Of a DNA stretch of 64,000 nt, positions 43,841-51,389 are shown piece by piece. The translations under genes and the position numbers were made by a program. The notes beneath the pieces are model-generated. The model did not search any database. It saw only the letters and a list, made by a program, of their open reading frames with translations, and was not told where the DNA came from. The first letter of the stretch is position 1; every line of letters begins with the position of its first letter. Source of the DNA: Phytopseudomonas daroniae (GTDB lineage Bacteria > Pseudomonadota > Gammaproteobacteria > Pseudomonadales > Pseudomonadaceae); contig NZ_QJUI01000022.1 of assembly GCF_004327285.1 (NCBI RefSeq), forward strand, positions 1 through 64,000, in the 5' to 3' direction.

Positions 43841-45211
43841 ATGAAACAACGAGTCGCCATCATCGGCGCCGGCCCATGCGGCCTGGCCCAGTTGCGTGCC
43901 TTCCAGTCGGCCCAGGCCGATGGCGCGGATATTCCCGAGCTGGTCTGCTTCGAGAAGCAGGCCGACTGGGGCGGCATGTGGAATTACACCTGGCGCACCG
44001 GCCTGGACGAGCATGGCGAGCCGGTGCACGGCAGCATGTACCGCTATCTCTGGTCGAACGGGCCGAAGGAATGCCTGGAGTTCGCCGACTACAGTTTCGA
44101 CGAGCACTTCGGCCGGCCCATGGGCTCGTATCCACCGCGTGAAGTGCTCTGGGACTACATCAAGGGCCGCGTCGAGAAAGCCGGCGTACGCCCTTACATC
44201 CGCTTCGATACGGCCGTGCGCGGCGTCACCTTCGATGCCGCCAGCGAGCTGTTCACGGTGACCGCCCACGATCACCTGAACGACCGCACCTACAGCGAAA
44301 CCTTCAGCTACGTGGTGGTCGCCAGCGGCCACTTTTCCACGCCCAACGTACCCGACTTCCCCGGTTTCGAGCGCTTCGCCGGGCGCGTACTGCACGCCCA
44401 CGATTTTCGCGATGCCCTGGAATTCAAGGGCAAGGACGTGCTCATCGTCGGCGCCAGCTATTCAGCCGAAGACATCGGTTCGCAGTGCTACAAGTACGGC
44501 GCCCGCTCCATCACCAGTTGCTACCGCAGTGCGCCGATGGGCTACAAATGGCCGGCCAACTGGGAGGAACGACCATTGCTCAGCCACGTGCAGGGCAGCA
44601 CGGCGTTCTTCGTCGACGGTAGCAACAAGCACATCGACGCCATCATCCTGTGCACCGGCTACAAGCATCACTTCCCCTTCCTGCCGGAAGCGCTGCGCCT
44701 GAAAACCGGCAACCGCCTATGGCCGCTGAACCTCTACAAGGGAATTTTCTGGGAGCAGAACCCACGGCTGATCTACCTCGGCATGCAGGATCAGTGGTAC
44801 AGCTTCAACATGTTCGACGCCCAGGCCTGGTACGCCCGCGACGTGATTCTCGGGCGCATCGCCCTGCCCGACCCCGAGCGCATGCACGCCGAAGACCTGG
44901 CCTGGCGCCAGGAAGAGGAAACGCTGGAAACCGCCCAGCAGATGTTCGAGTTCCAGGGCGAATACATCCGCCAGCTGATCGCCGCAACCGACTACCCGAG
45001 CTTCGATATCGCCGAGGTCAACGCCACCTTCCTGCAATGGAAGAAGGACAAGTACGACAACATCATGGGCTACCGCGACAAGTGCTATCGCTCGCTGATC
45101 ACCGGCACGCTGGCCACGCCGCACCACACGCCCTGGCTGGAAGCGCTGGATGACTCGCTGAGTGCCTACCTGGCCGACGCGCCCGCCGACCGTTTGAAGT
45201 CCGCCAGCTGA
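43841..45211 (+). CDS. tmm: Trimethylamine monooxygenase (flavin-containing monooxygenase)
   Basis: A 456-residue FMO-type enzyme that oxidises trimethylamine to trimethylamine N-oxide with NADPH and O2. The FAD site is IIGAGPCGLAQLRAFQSA (residues 7-24), the NADP site is IVGASYSAEDIGSQ and the C-terminal motif is ILCTGYKHHFPFLP. The stretch FEKQADWGGMWNYTWRTGLDEHGEPVHGSMYRYLWSNGPKE closely follows bacterial Tmm enzymes as I remember them. AGGAGAACCCAGC precedes the ATG. The downstream gene encodes the TMAO demethylase, which makes the Tmm assignment firm. Bacterial Tmm can also form indigo from indole, a side reaction. Confidence 0.93.
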   Translation: MKQRVAIIGAGPCGLAQLRAFQSAQADGADIPELVCFEKQADWGGMWNYTWRTGLDEHGEPVHGSMYRYLWSNGPKECLEFADYSFDEHFGRPMGSYPPREVLWDYIKGRVEKAGVRPYIRFDTAVRGVTFDAASELFTVTAHDHLNDRTYSETFSYVVVASGHFSTPNVPDFPGFERFAGRVLHAHDFRDALEFKGKDVLIVGASYSAEDIGSQCYKYGARSITSCYRSAPMGYKWPANWEERPLLSHVQGSTAFFVDGSNKHIDAIILCTGYKHHFPFLPEALRLKTGNRLWPLNLYKGIFWEQNPRLIYLGMQDQWYSFNMFDAQAWYARDVILGRIALPDPERMHAEDLAWRQEEETLETAQQMFEFQGEYIRQLIAATDYPSFDIAEVNATFLQWKKDKYDNIMGYRDKCYRSLITGTLATPHHTPWLEALDDSLSAYLADAPADRLKSAS

Positions 45212-45220
45212 GGCGCCGCC

Positions 45221-47566
45221 ATGAATCTGCCTGTGACAAGCCGCCCGCTGGAGCCGGCGCTGTTCTCCCGCGCAGCGGATCGGGAACGCCACCGCGTGGC
45301 CCCCGGCGGCCTGACGGTGCTCGCGCTGGAGGCGGGTGATCGTCTGGAGGTGATCGACCTCGAGGGCGACCAGCCTGCCGAGCTGCTGGCCTTCGCCGAG
45401 GACGGGCGCGAAGCGCTGGCCGCACTGGGGCTGGCAGCCGTCAGCGGTGCCGACGCCATCGCCCGCCTGCTGCACGACGGCAGCCGCGAATCGATCCACG
45501 TCACCATGGGGCTCGCCCGGCGTGGCGTGGATTGCCGCCACCTGCCGACCGCCGCCCGGCTCTGGCCCGCGGCTACACCGGCGGGCTTCAGCCGCGAGCT
45601 GGTCGCCAGCGCTGCGCTGTGCGTGATCGTCGCCGCCCCCGGCGGGCGTACGGCGGTGGACAGCCAGCAGCGCGCCAGCGAACTCCGGGTGCTGATCCAT
45701 CGCGCCAATCCGCGCAGGCTCTGGCTGCCGCCGCTGCCCGCGCCGCTGGGCGAGGTGATCGACGAATTCACCATCCATCCCGGCAGCGCACGCGACTATC
45801 TGGTCGGCGCCGGGCAGTTCATCCAGGTGATCGACGTCGCCGGGCGCCAGTGTTCGGATTTCGTCGCCTTCGACCGGGCCGGCCTGGATGCCGGGCGCGA
45901 GACCGATCTCGACCCCACCGTGACCCGCACCCTGAATGGCAGCGCCTATCCGGGGCCGGGCCTGTTCAGCCGCTTCTACGACCGCGACATGCAGCCGATG
46001 CTGGAGGTGGTGCGCGACACCGTCGGCCGCCACGACACCTTTGCCCTGGCCTGCGCCGCGCGCTACTACGAGGCGCATGGCTATTTCGGCCACGCCAACT
46101 GCAGCGACAACATCAGCCGCGCCATGGCCACTCACGGCGTGCGTCCGCGCGCCGGCTGGCCAGCGATCAATTTCTTCTACAACACCGCTATCGACGCGCA
46201 CCAGCACCTGACCCTGGACGAGCCCTGGTCGCGCCCCGGCGACTACGTGCTGCTCAAGGCGATGACCGATCTGGTCTGCGCCAGCAGTTCCTGCCCGGAC
46301 GACATCGACCCGGCCAACGGCTGGCAGCCCACCGATATCCACATCCGCGTGTATTCCGAGAAGGAGCGTTTCAGTCTCGCCATGGCCACTCGAAAAACAG
46401 CAGATGCCGACCCGGTGCTGACCCGCGAGAGCGGCTTTCACGCCGGTACCTCGGCCCTCACCCGCCAGTTCGTCGACTACCGCGGCTTCTGGACGCCGAC
46501 CCGCTTCGACGGCTACGGCGCCACCGAGGAATACCACGGCTGCCGCGAACGCGTGGCGGTGATGGATCTCTCCGCGCTGCGCAAATTCGAGGTGCTCGGC
46601 CCCGACGCCGAAGCGCTGCTCGACTACTGCCTGACCCGCGACGTGCGCAAGCTTGCCATCGGCCAGGTGGTCTATTCGGCGATGTGCTTCGAGCACGGCG
46701 GCATGCTCGACGATGGCACCCTGCTGCGCCTCGGCGCCGATGCGTTCCGCTGGATCGGCGGCGAGGATTACGCCGGTATCTGGCTGCGCGAGCAGGCCGA
46801 AAAGCTGGGCATGAAGGTGTGGATAAAGAGCGCCTCCGAGCAGATCCACAACGTCGCCGTGCAGGGTCCCCTGAGCCGCCAACTGCTCGCGCAGATAATC
46901 TGGACGCCGGGCACCCAGCCGAAACTGGAGGAACTGGGTTGGTTCCGTTTTCTGGTCGGCCGCCTGGATGATTACAACGGCCCGCCACTGATGGTTTCGC
47001 GCACCGGCTACACCGGCGAGCTGGGCTATGAAGTCTGGTGCCACCCGGACGATGCGCTGCAGGTCTGGCAGCGCCTTTGGCAGCTCGGCGAGCCGCTGGA
47101 CCTGGTGCCACTGGGCCTCGATGCGCTGGACATGCTGCGTATCGAAGCCGGGCTGATATTCGCCGGCTACGAATTCGACGACCAGACGGATCCGTTCGAG
47201 GCCGGCATCGGCTTCTGTGTGCCACTCAAGAGCAAGGCCGCGGACTTCATCGGCCGCGATGCCCTGTCAAGGCGCAGCGCAGCACCCCGTCACAAGCTGG
47301 TCGGCCTGCAGTTGGAGGGCAACGAAACCGCTGCCCATGGCGACTGCGTACGCAGCGGCCGTGCCCAGATCGGGGTGATCACCAGTGCCACCCGCTCGCC
47401 GATACTGGGCCACAACATCGCCCTGTGTCGGCTGGACGTGGGCTACTGCGAGCCCGGCACCGAGGTCGAGATCGGCAAGCTCGACGGCCAGCAGAAGCGC
47501 ATCCGTGCGCGGGTCGGCGCCGGCACCGTCGCCTACGACCCGGGCAAGAGCAGGGTGCGGGCGTAA
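45221..47566 (+). CDS. tdm: Trimethylamine N-oxide demethylase (Tdm; DUF1989 + GcvT-like)
   Basis: A 781-residue two-domain enzyme that splits TMAO into dimethylamine and formaldehyde. The N-terminal half ends in a DUF1989 domain with the zinc-site cysteines in GRQCSDFVAF, GHANCSDNISR and CASSSCPDDI. The C-terminal half (from about residue 420) is a GcvT-like tetrahydrofolate domain (MVSRTGYTGELGYEVWCHPD, then DALDMLRIEAGLIFAGYEF) that would trap formaldehyde. Length and domain order match Tdm of methylotrophs. It starts 9 bp after tmm, so Tmm product passes directly to Tdm and the dimethylamine goes to the demethylase encoded upstream. Confidence 0.93.
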   Translation: MNLPVTSRPLEPALFSRAADRERHRVAPGGLTVLALEAGDRLEVIDLEGDQPAELLAFAEDGREALAALGLAAVSGADAIARLLHDGSRESIHVTMGLARRGVDCRHLPTAARLWPAATPAGFSRELVASAALCVIVAAPGGRTAVDSQQRASELRVLIHRANPRRLWLPPLPAPLGEVIDEFTIHPGSARDYLVGAGQFIQVIDVAGRQCSDFVAFDRAGLDAGRETDLDPTVTRTLNGSAYPGPGLFSRFYDRDMQPMLEVVRDTVGRHDTFALACAARYYEAHGYFGHANCSDNISRAMATHGVRPRAGWPAINFFYNTAIDAHQHLTLDEPWSRPGDYVLLKAMTDLVCASSSCPDDIDPANGWQPTDIHIRVYSEKERFSLAMATRKTADADPVLTRESGFHAGTSALTRQFVDYRGFWTPTRFDGYGATEEYHGCRERVAVMDLSALRKFEVLGPDAEALLDYCLTRDVRKLAIGQVVYSAMCFEHGGMLDDGTLLRLGADAFRWIGGEDYAGIWLREQAEKLGMKVWIKSASEQIHNVAVQGPLSRQLLAQIIWTPGTQPKLEELGWFRFLVGRLDDYNGPPLMVSRTGYTGELGYEVWCHPDDALQVWQRLWQLGEPLDLVPLGLDALDMLRIEAGLIFAGYEFDDQTDPFEAGIGFCVPLKSKAADFIGRDALSRRSAAPRHKLVGLQLEGNETAAHGDCVRSGRAQIGVITSATRSPILGHNIALCRLDVGYCEPGTEVEIGKLDGQQKRIRARVGAGTVAYDPGKSRVRA

Positions 47567-47631
47567 CCAGCCCGTGTTGTGGAAAGAGAATTGCTTGGTG
47601 ATGGCCATTCGATCTCAAGGAGGATGAGCCA

Positions 47632-48651
47632 ATGTGGTTCAGCAATGCGTCGCGAAACCTGGCCGATGAACTCAGCCAGTGGCTCAACCGCCTGTTCGAC
47701 GGTCAGCCCAGCGCTGGCTCCGCACAACCTCATCTGCAACGTGACGCCCGGTTGTTCAGCAACCTGCAGCGGCTGCAGCGCGACTGGGACGAGTTGCAGC
47801 GCATCCGCCAGCAGGCCGAATGCCAGGCGCCGCCGCCATGCAGTGCCGAGGAGTACGCCGCGCTCAAGGGAGACCTCGCCGAGGCCCGGGCGCAGATCGG
47901 TGGGCTCATCCACGAACGCGACGACAGCCAACGACGCCTGCACGACCTGGAGGCCGAACGCGCCCAGTGGGACGAGGAGCGCCAGGTCTGGGAGCTGACC
48001 AGGCGCACCCTCACCGAAGGCAGCTGGGCAATGAACGTAGTGGGCGGCGACCCCGATCACCCGCAGAACCTGATCCGCTGGTCCGAGCAATTCCGCGAGC
48101 TGATCGGCTACAACGCCGAGGAATTTCCCGATGGCTGGGACAGCTACTTCAAGGTGGTCAACGCCGACGACCTGAAACAGGTCATGCAGACCTTCAATGC
48201 CTCGATGGTCGATACCGGCGGCGACGGTTTCTATGCCGTCGAATACCGCATGCGCCACAAGACCCGTGGCGAGGTGTGGTTCCGCGAACGCGGCCGCTGC
48301 CTGCGTGACGGCCAGGGCCGCCTGCTCTACGTCACCGGCGCCGTACGCGAGATCAGCGACGAAAAGACCGCCGCCACGCTGCACCAGCGCGAACAGGCCA
48401 ACATCCAGGCCACCTACGCACAGATCGCCCAGGTCGCCGGGGGGATTCGCAGCATCGCCGAGCAGACCAACCTGCTGGCGCTCAACGCCGCCATCGAAGC
48501 CGCCCGTGCCGGCGATCAGGGCCGTGGCTTCGCCGTGGTCGCCGATGAGGTGCGCAATCTGGCGCGGCGCACCCAGGACTCGGTGCAGCAGATCCAGGGC
48601 ATGTTGCAGAAGGAACGCTCGGGCGAACCAACTTCAGGCGCTGGCCACTGA
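47632..48651 (+). CDS. Soluble PAS-domain methyl-accepting chemotaxis protein
   Basis: A 339-residue cytoplasmic chemoreceptor with no transmembrane segment. The N-terminal coiled coil (about 40-125, LFSNLQRLQRDWDELQRIRQQAE) is followed by a PAS domain (about 130-245, IRWSEQFRELIGYNAEEFPDGWDSYFKVVN). A short signalling domain contains the tip IAEQTNLLALNAAIEAARAGDQGRGFAVVADEVRNLA. AAGGAGGATGAGCCA precedes the ATG. The signalling arm ends abruptly (MLQKERSGEPTSGAGH); in another frame the next codons read ANQLQALATEREQKK, so a frameshift near the end is possible. It may direct energy or redox taxis linked to amine use. Confidence 0.85.
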   Translation: MWFSNASRNLADELSQWLNRLFDGQPSAGSAQPHLQRDARLFSNLQRLQRDWDELQRIRQQAECQAPPPCSAEEYAALKGDLAEARAQIGGLIHERDDSQRRLHDLEAERAQWDEERQVWELTRRTLTEGSWAMNVVGGDPDHPQNLIRWSEQFRELIGYNAEEFPDGWDSYFKVVNADDLKQVMQTFNASMVDTGGDGFYAVEYRMRHKTRGEVWFRERGRCLRDGQGRLLYVTGAVREISDEKTAATLHQREQANIQATYAQIAQVAGGIRSIAEQTNLLALNAAIEAARAGDQGRGFAVVADEVRNLARRTQDSVQQIQGMLQKERSGEPTSGAGH

Positions 48652-48721
48652 ACGTGAACAAAAAAAGGGCACTGCAAACCCGTCAACGCCATAGACAGCA
48701 AGGGCTAGAGCCCTTTAGCCC

Positions 48722-48750
48722 TGGCACATTCATTGCTTTCCCAATAAGAA
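48722..48750 (+). promoter_or_regulatory. Sigma-54 promoter of amt with shared TTTCCCAATAAGAA motif
   Basis: TGGCACA-TTCA-TTGCT (48722-48737) matches the sigma-54 -24/-12 consensus fully, including spacing. It is overlapped and followed by TTTCCCAATAAGAA (48737-48750), which recurs with one change right after the sigma-54 promoter of gmaS. The start site would be near 48748, about 160 bp before the amt ATG. The rest of the 254-bp gap holds only short GC-rich inverted repeats. Confidence 0.85.
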
Positions 48751-48908
48751 ACTTTGTTTATCAGAAATAAAAATGGCTGGAAGCCTTTTTAACGTCGCTT
48801 GCGACGGCCCTAAGGGGGCCGCCAGGGATGGCAGGCCATAAAACATGCTTCGACTCGACCTGCCTGCGCACCACTTAATTCCAATAAACCGCTTTCGAGG
48901 ATTCAGTG

Positions 48909-50282
48909 ATGGAAGAACAGAAAACGCCTACGCTCGAAGAGCTGCAGGCCCTGATCGAAATGACCAATACCCTGAACATGGAAATGTTCTATTGGTGGTG
49001 TACCGCACTGATGATCTGCATCCACGCAGGTTTTCTGTCTTATGAAATTGGCGCCTCGCGCCTGAAGAACGCCCTGGCCGCGGGCGTGAAGAACATCCTC
49101 GCGTTCGGCTTCATCGTACCCAGCGTGTTCCTGCTCGGCTGGGCGGTCTACAACGCCTTCCCCGATGGCCTGGTACCGCGCATGGACGCCCTGATGGATG
49201 GCATGCCGTGGAGCCAGGCCATGGGCCCGAACATCCAGGACAACGCCACCGGCATCTTCTGGGGCGCGTTCGCGCTGTTCGCCGCCACCACCGGATCGAT
49301 TCTCTCGGGCGCGATCATCGAGCGTGCGCGGATGAGCGCATTCATCATCATGACCATCGTGCTCGGCGGCTTTCTCTGGCTGCTGGCCGCCGCCTGGGGC
49401 TGGCATCCGGAAGGCTGGCTGACCGTCAAATGGGGCTACCATGACGTCGGCGCAGCGGGTGTGGTGCACATGATCGCCGGCTTCTTCGCCCTTGGCGTAC
49501 TGATCAATCTCGGTGCACGCATCGGCCGCTTCAACCCGGACGGCAGCGCCAACGCCATCGTCGGCCACAGCATGCCGATGAGCGTGGTCGGCCTGATGCT
49601 GATCATCGTCGGCTTCTTCGGCTTCCTCGGCGGCTGCATCATCTACAACTCCGGCGCCCAATGGATCAACATCTACGGTCAGCCGACCAACCTCTCCGCC
49701 TTCTCCTTCAACACCCTGATGGGCTTCGCCGGCGGCCTGATCGGCGCCTACCTGACCACCCGCGAACCCTACTGGATGATGTCCGGCGGCCTGGTCGGCA
49801 TCATTTCGGTCGCGCCCGGCCTGGATCTCTACCACCCCGGGCTGGCCTACCTGATCGGCATGGGCGTATCGGCCATGGCGCCGCTGGTCAACAACATGCT
49901 GCTCAAATTCAGGCTGGACGACGCCGTCGGTGCCTTCGCGGTGCACGGCTTCGGTGGCTTCGCCGGTCTGGTGATCAGCGGCATCTTCCTCGCCGGTTAT
50001 CCGAACGTGAACGGCATGCCGGAAATCAGCTTCTTCGGCCAACTGGGCGGCGCCCTGGTGATGGCGGCGCTGGGCTTCATCCCCGGCTACGGTATTTCCT
50101 ACGCACTCAAGAAAGCCGGCATCCTGCGCGTCCCGGCCCATGCCGAAGAACGCGGTCTCGACCTGACCGAAGTACCGGCCCAGGCCTATCCGGAGTGGAA
50201 CAGCATGTACGGGCCAAGCACCACCGTTGGCGGTGGCTCTGACGCCGCACAACCGCCACTGACCACCGCTACGGCCAAATGA
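48909..50282 (+). CDS. amt: Ammonium transporter (Amt family)
   Basis: A 457-residue, roughly 11-helix ammonium/methylammonium channel. Pore-lining parts are visible, with one conserved histidine in GVVHMIAGFFALGVLINLG and the other in AVHGFGGFAGLVISGIF, plus SILSGAIIERARMSAF. I start at ATG 48909 (GAGG 8 bases upstream) instead of the GTG immediately before it. The preceding sigma-54 promoter fits nitrogen control. Amt proteins carry methylammonium as well as ammonium, so within this locus it may recover methylamine or ammonia. No GlnK gene is adjacent. Confidence 0.93.
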   Translation: MEEQKTPTLEELQALIEMTNTLNMEMFYWWCTALMICIHAGFLSYEIGASRLKNALAAGVKNILAFGFIVPSVFLLGWAVYNAFPDGLVPRMDALMDGMPWSQAMGPNIQDNATGIFWGAFALFAATTGSILSGAIIERARMSAFIIMTIVLGGFLWLLAAAWGWHPEGWLTVKWGYHDVGAAGVVHMIAGFFALGVLINLGARIGRFNPDGSANAIVGHSMPMSVVGLMLIIVGFFGFLGGCIIYNSGAQWINIYGQPTNLSAFSFNTLMGFAGGLIGAYLTTREPYWMMSGGLVGIISVAPGLDLYHPGLAYLIGMGVSAMAPLVNNMLLKFRLDDAVGAFAVHGFGGFAGLVISGIFLAGYPNVNGMPEISFFGQLGGALVMAALGFIPGYGISYALKKAGILRVPAHAEERGLDLTEVPAQAYPEWNSMYGPSTTVGGGSDAAQPPLTTATAK

Positions 50283-50287
50283 CCCCC

Positions 50288-50311
50288 AGCCGGCCGCGAG
50301 GGCGGCCGGCT
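50288..50311 (+). terminator. Hairpin between amt and the small membrane protein gene
   Basis: AGCCGGCCGC-GAGG-GCGGCCGGCT, a perfect 10-bp stem without a T tract, located 6 bp after the amt stop. It may stabilise the amt message or partly attenuate the following gene. Confidence 0.6.
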
Positions 50312-50330
50312 CATCTCAAGGAGTATCGCC

Positions 50331-50510
50331 ATGAGCATCACCACCTATGAAGGTGCCAGCGCCGTATTCACCTTCGCCGACAAGCCCGCCATCCTGGTTT
50401 TCATCAGCCTTCTGGTCGCTGCCGTCAGCCTCTATGCCCTGATCGCGACCATCATTCACGAGAAGCACAGCTACGCGCTGCCGGACGAAGAACTCGACAA
50501 ACTGAAGTGA
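50331..50510 (+). CDS. Small single-pass membrane protein downstream of amt
   Basis: A 59-residue protein: a short soluble N-terminus (MSITTYEGASAVFTFADKP), one hydrophobic helix (residues about 20-42, ILVFISLLVAAVSLYALIATII) and a charged tail ending PDEELDKLK. AAGGAGTATCGCC before the ATG is a strong ribosome-binding site, codon use looks native and the gene lies 48 bp after amt, so I consider it real. I do not recognise a family. It may be a transporter partner or stabiliser. Confidence 0.75.
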   Translation: MSITTYEGASAVFTFADKPAILVFISLLVAAVSLYALIATIIHEKHSYALPDEELDKLK

Positions 50511-50712
50511 CCCTTCGACCGGCGGCAACCGCCGGTCATCCCTCTCTCGCCCCCGCCCTTCGTGAACCACCAGCCCTTCGCCACGTTACCCACGCATCGT
50601 ACGCACCGACACAGGCGCAGGCACACCTGCGAGCCATAACAGTAACGACCGGCGGCGCTCACGATCTGTTGCACCAGCGTGAACATGCAACTGGGGGCGA
50701 TAGCGCCCAGTC

Positions 50713-50795
50713 GGGTGGACGACGCTTCATCCGTCCACCATCTCTGACGCTCTTTTTATCCCCCATTGCGATTTCGGAGGACGTAGGATGGGTTT
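50713..50795. repeat. Dispersed GTGGACGACGC-type repeat
   Basis: GTGGACGACGCTTCATCCGTC, then GACGCTCTTTTTATCCCCCA and TTGCGATTTCGGAGGACGTAGG. It is a variant, in opposite orientation, of the repeat at 43690-43781 (shared GCTCTTTTT, CCATTGCGA and GTCCACC blocks). Confidence 0.7.
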
Positions 50796-50800
50796 TAGAA

Positions 50801-50834
50801 CGTAGCCTGGATTAGCCGCAGGCGTAATCCGGGG
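50801..50834. repeat. GGATTA-TAATCC palindromic repeat
   Basis: CGTAGCCTGGATTAGCCGCA and GGCGTAATCCGGGG contain the inverted pair GGATTA/TAATCC around GCCGCAGGCG. From memory, this short palindrome is common between genes in pseudomonads. Confidence 0.65.
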
Positions 50835-50907
50835 CCGAAGGCCGTGATCCATGGTTCAACGCGAGTCACCGACCGGCTGCTTTTGCCTTCTTTTGCCCTT
50901 TAGAGGA

Positions 50908-50972
50908 CGTAGGATGGGTCGGGCCGCGTAGGTGCAACCCATCGGCAATTGATGGGTTTCACCCATCCTACG
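50908..50972. repeat. Dispersed CGTAGGATGGGT palindromic repeat
   Basis: It matches the copy at 29723-29773 base for base except for a 14-base insertion (CGGGCCGCGTAGGT) after the first CGTAGGATGGGT. The outer arms CGTAGGATGGGT/ACCCATCCTACG are perfect inverted repeats. Confidence 0.85.
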
Positions 50973-50985
50973 GCTGTGGTGGGTT

Positions 50986-51321
50986 TCAGCCCACCGGGCT
51001 GAACAACTTCAGGCCAGCCACCCCGCAGATGATCAGCACCAGGCAAACGAGCCGCGCCAGGGTGGCCGGTTCATTGAGATAGACAATGCCGTAGATCGCC
51101 GTACCGACCGCACCGATACCGACCCACACGGCGTAGGCGGTTCCCATGGGCAGGTAGCGGGCCGCAAGCACCAGCAGGTACATGCTGAGCGCGATGAAGA
51201 AAATGCAGTAAAGGCTCGGCCAAAGCCGCGTGAAGCCTTGGGTACGGGGAATGGCGGAGGCGTACATCACTTCGCAGATGCCGGCGGCGAGCAGTGTCAT
51301 CCAGGCCCAGGATGCAGTCAT
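50986..51321 (-). CDS. sugE: SugE/Gdx-type small multidrug resistance (SMR) exporter
   Basis: A 111-residue, four-helix SMR protein. The essential glutamate is in LLAAGICEVMYA (about residue 17), with helix 3 LPMGTAYAVWVGIGAVGTAIYG and the SMR signature YLNEPATLARLVCLVLII. Substitutions such as WVGIGAVGTA place it in the SugE/Gdx subgroup, which exports guanidinium or quaternary ammonium ions, more than in EmrE. It lies 68 bp downstream of mgsC in the same direction, so it may be co-transcribed and may export a methylated cation. No guanidine riboswitch is visible upstream. Confidence 0.87.
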   Translation of the reverse strand: MTASWAWMTLLAAGICEVMYASAIPRTQGFTRLWPSLYCIFFIALSMYLLVLAARYLPMGTAYAVWVGIGAVGTAIYGIVYLNEPATLARLVCLVLIICGVAGLKLFSPVG

Positions 51322-51389
51322 TCGAATTCCCTTCCAATGCGCCGAAAGCCGGCCTGTCCCGCAGGGAGAAGCCGGCTGACGGGTGGCTA

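Larger units (their letters stand above)
50511..50985. other. 475-bp gene-free region packed with repeats
   Basis: The gap between the small membrane protein gene and the convergent SugE-type gene has no supportable coding sequence. It contains at least three repeat elements, listed separately. GGTGGG-TTTCA-GCCCACC at 50978-50995 forms a hairpin that overlaps the end of the SugE-type gene and could terminate it. Confidence 0.7.

Noticed and set aside
44717..47044. A 775-codon frame antisense to tmm/tdm, and a similar 599-codon frame antisense to the antiporter gene at 6955-8754
   Set aside because: These are long frames caused by high GC codon bias. No family motifs are present, whereas the opposite strand encodes well-known enzymes.
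51322..51389. Guanidine riboswitch upstream of the SugE/Gdx-type gene
   Set aside because: Only 68 bp are available. The hairpin seen (AGCCGGC/GCCGGCT) lacks ACGR loops or the conserved ykkC core.
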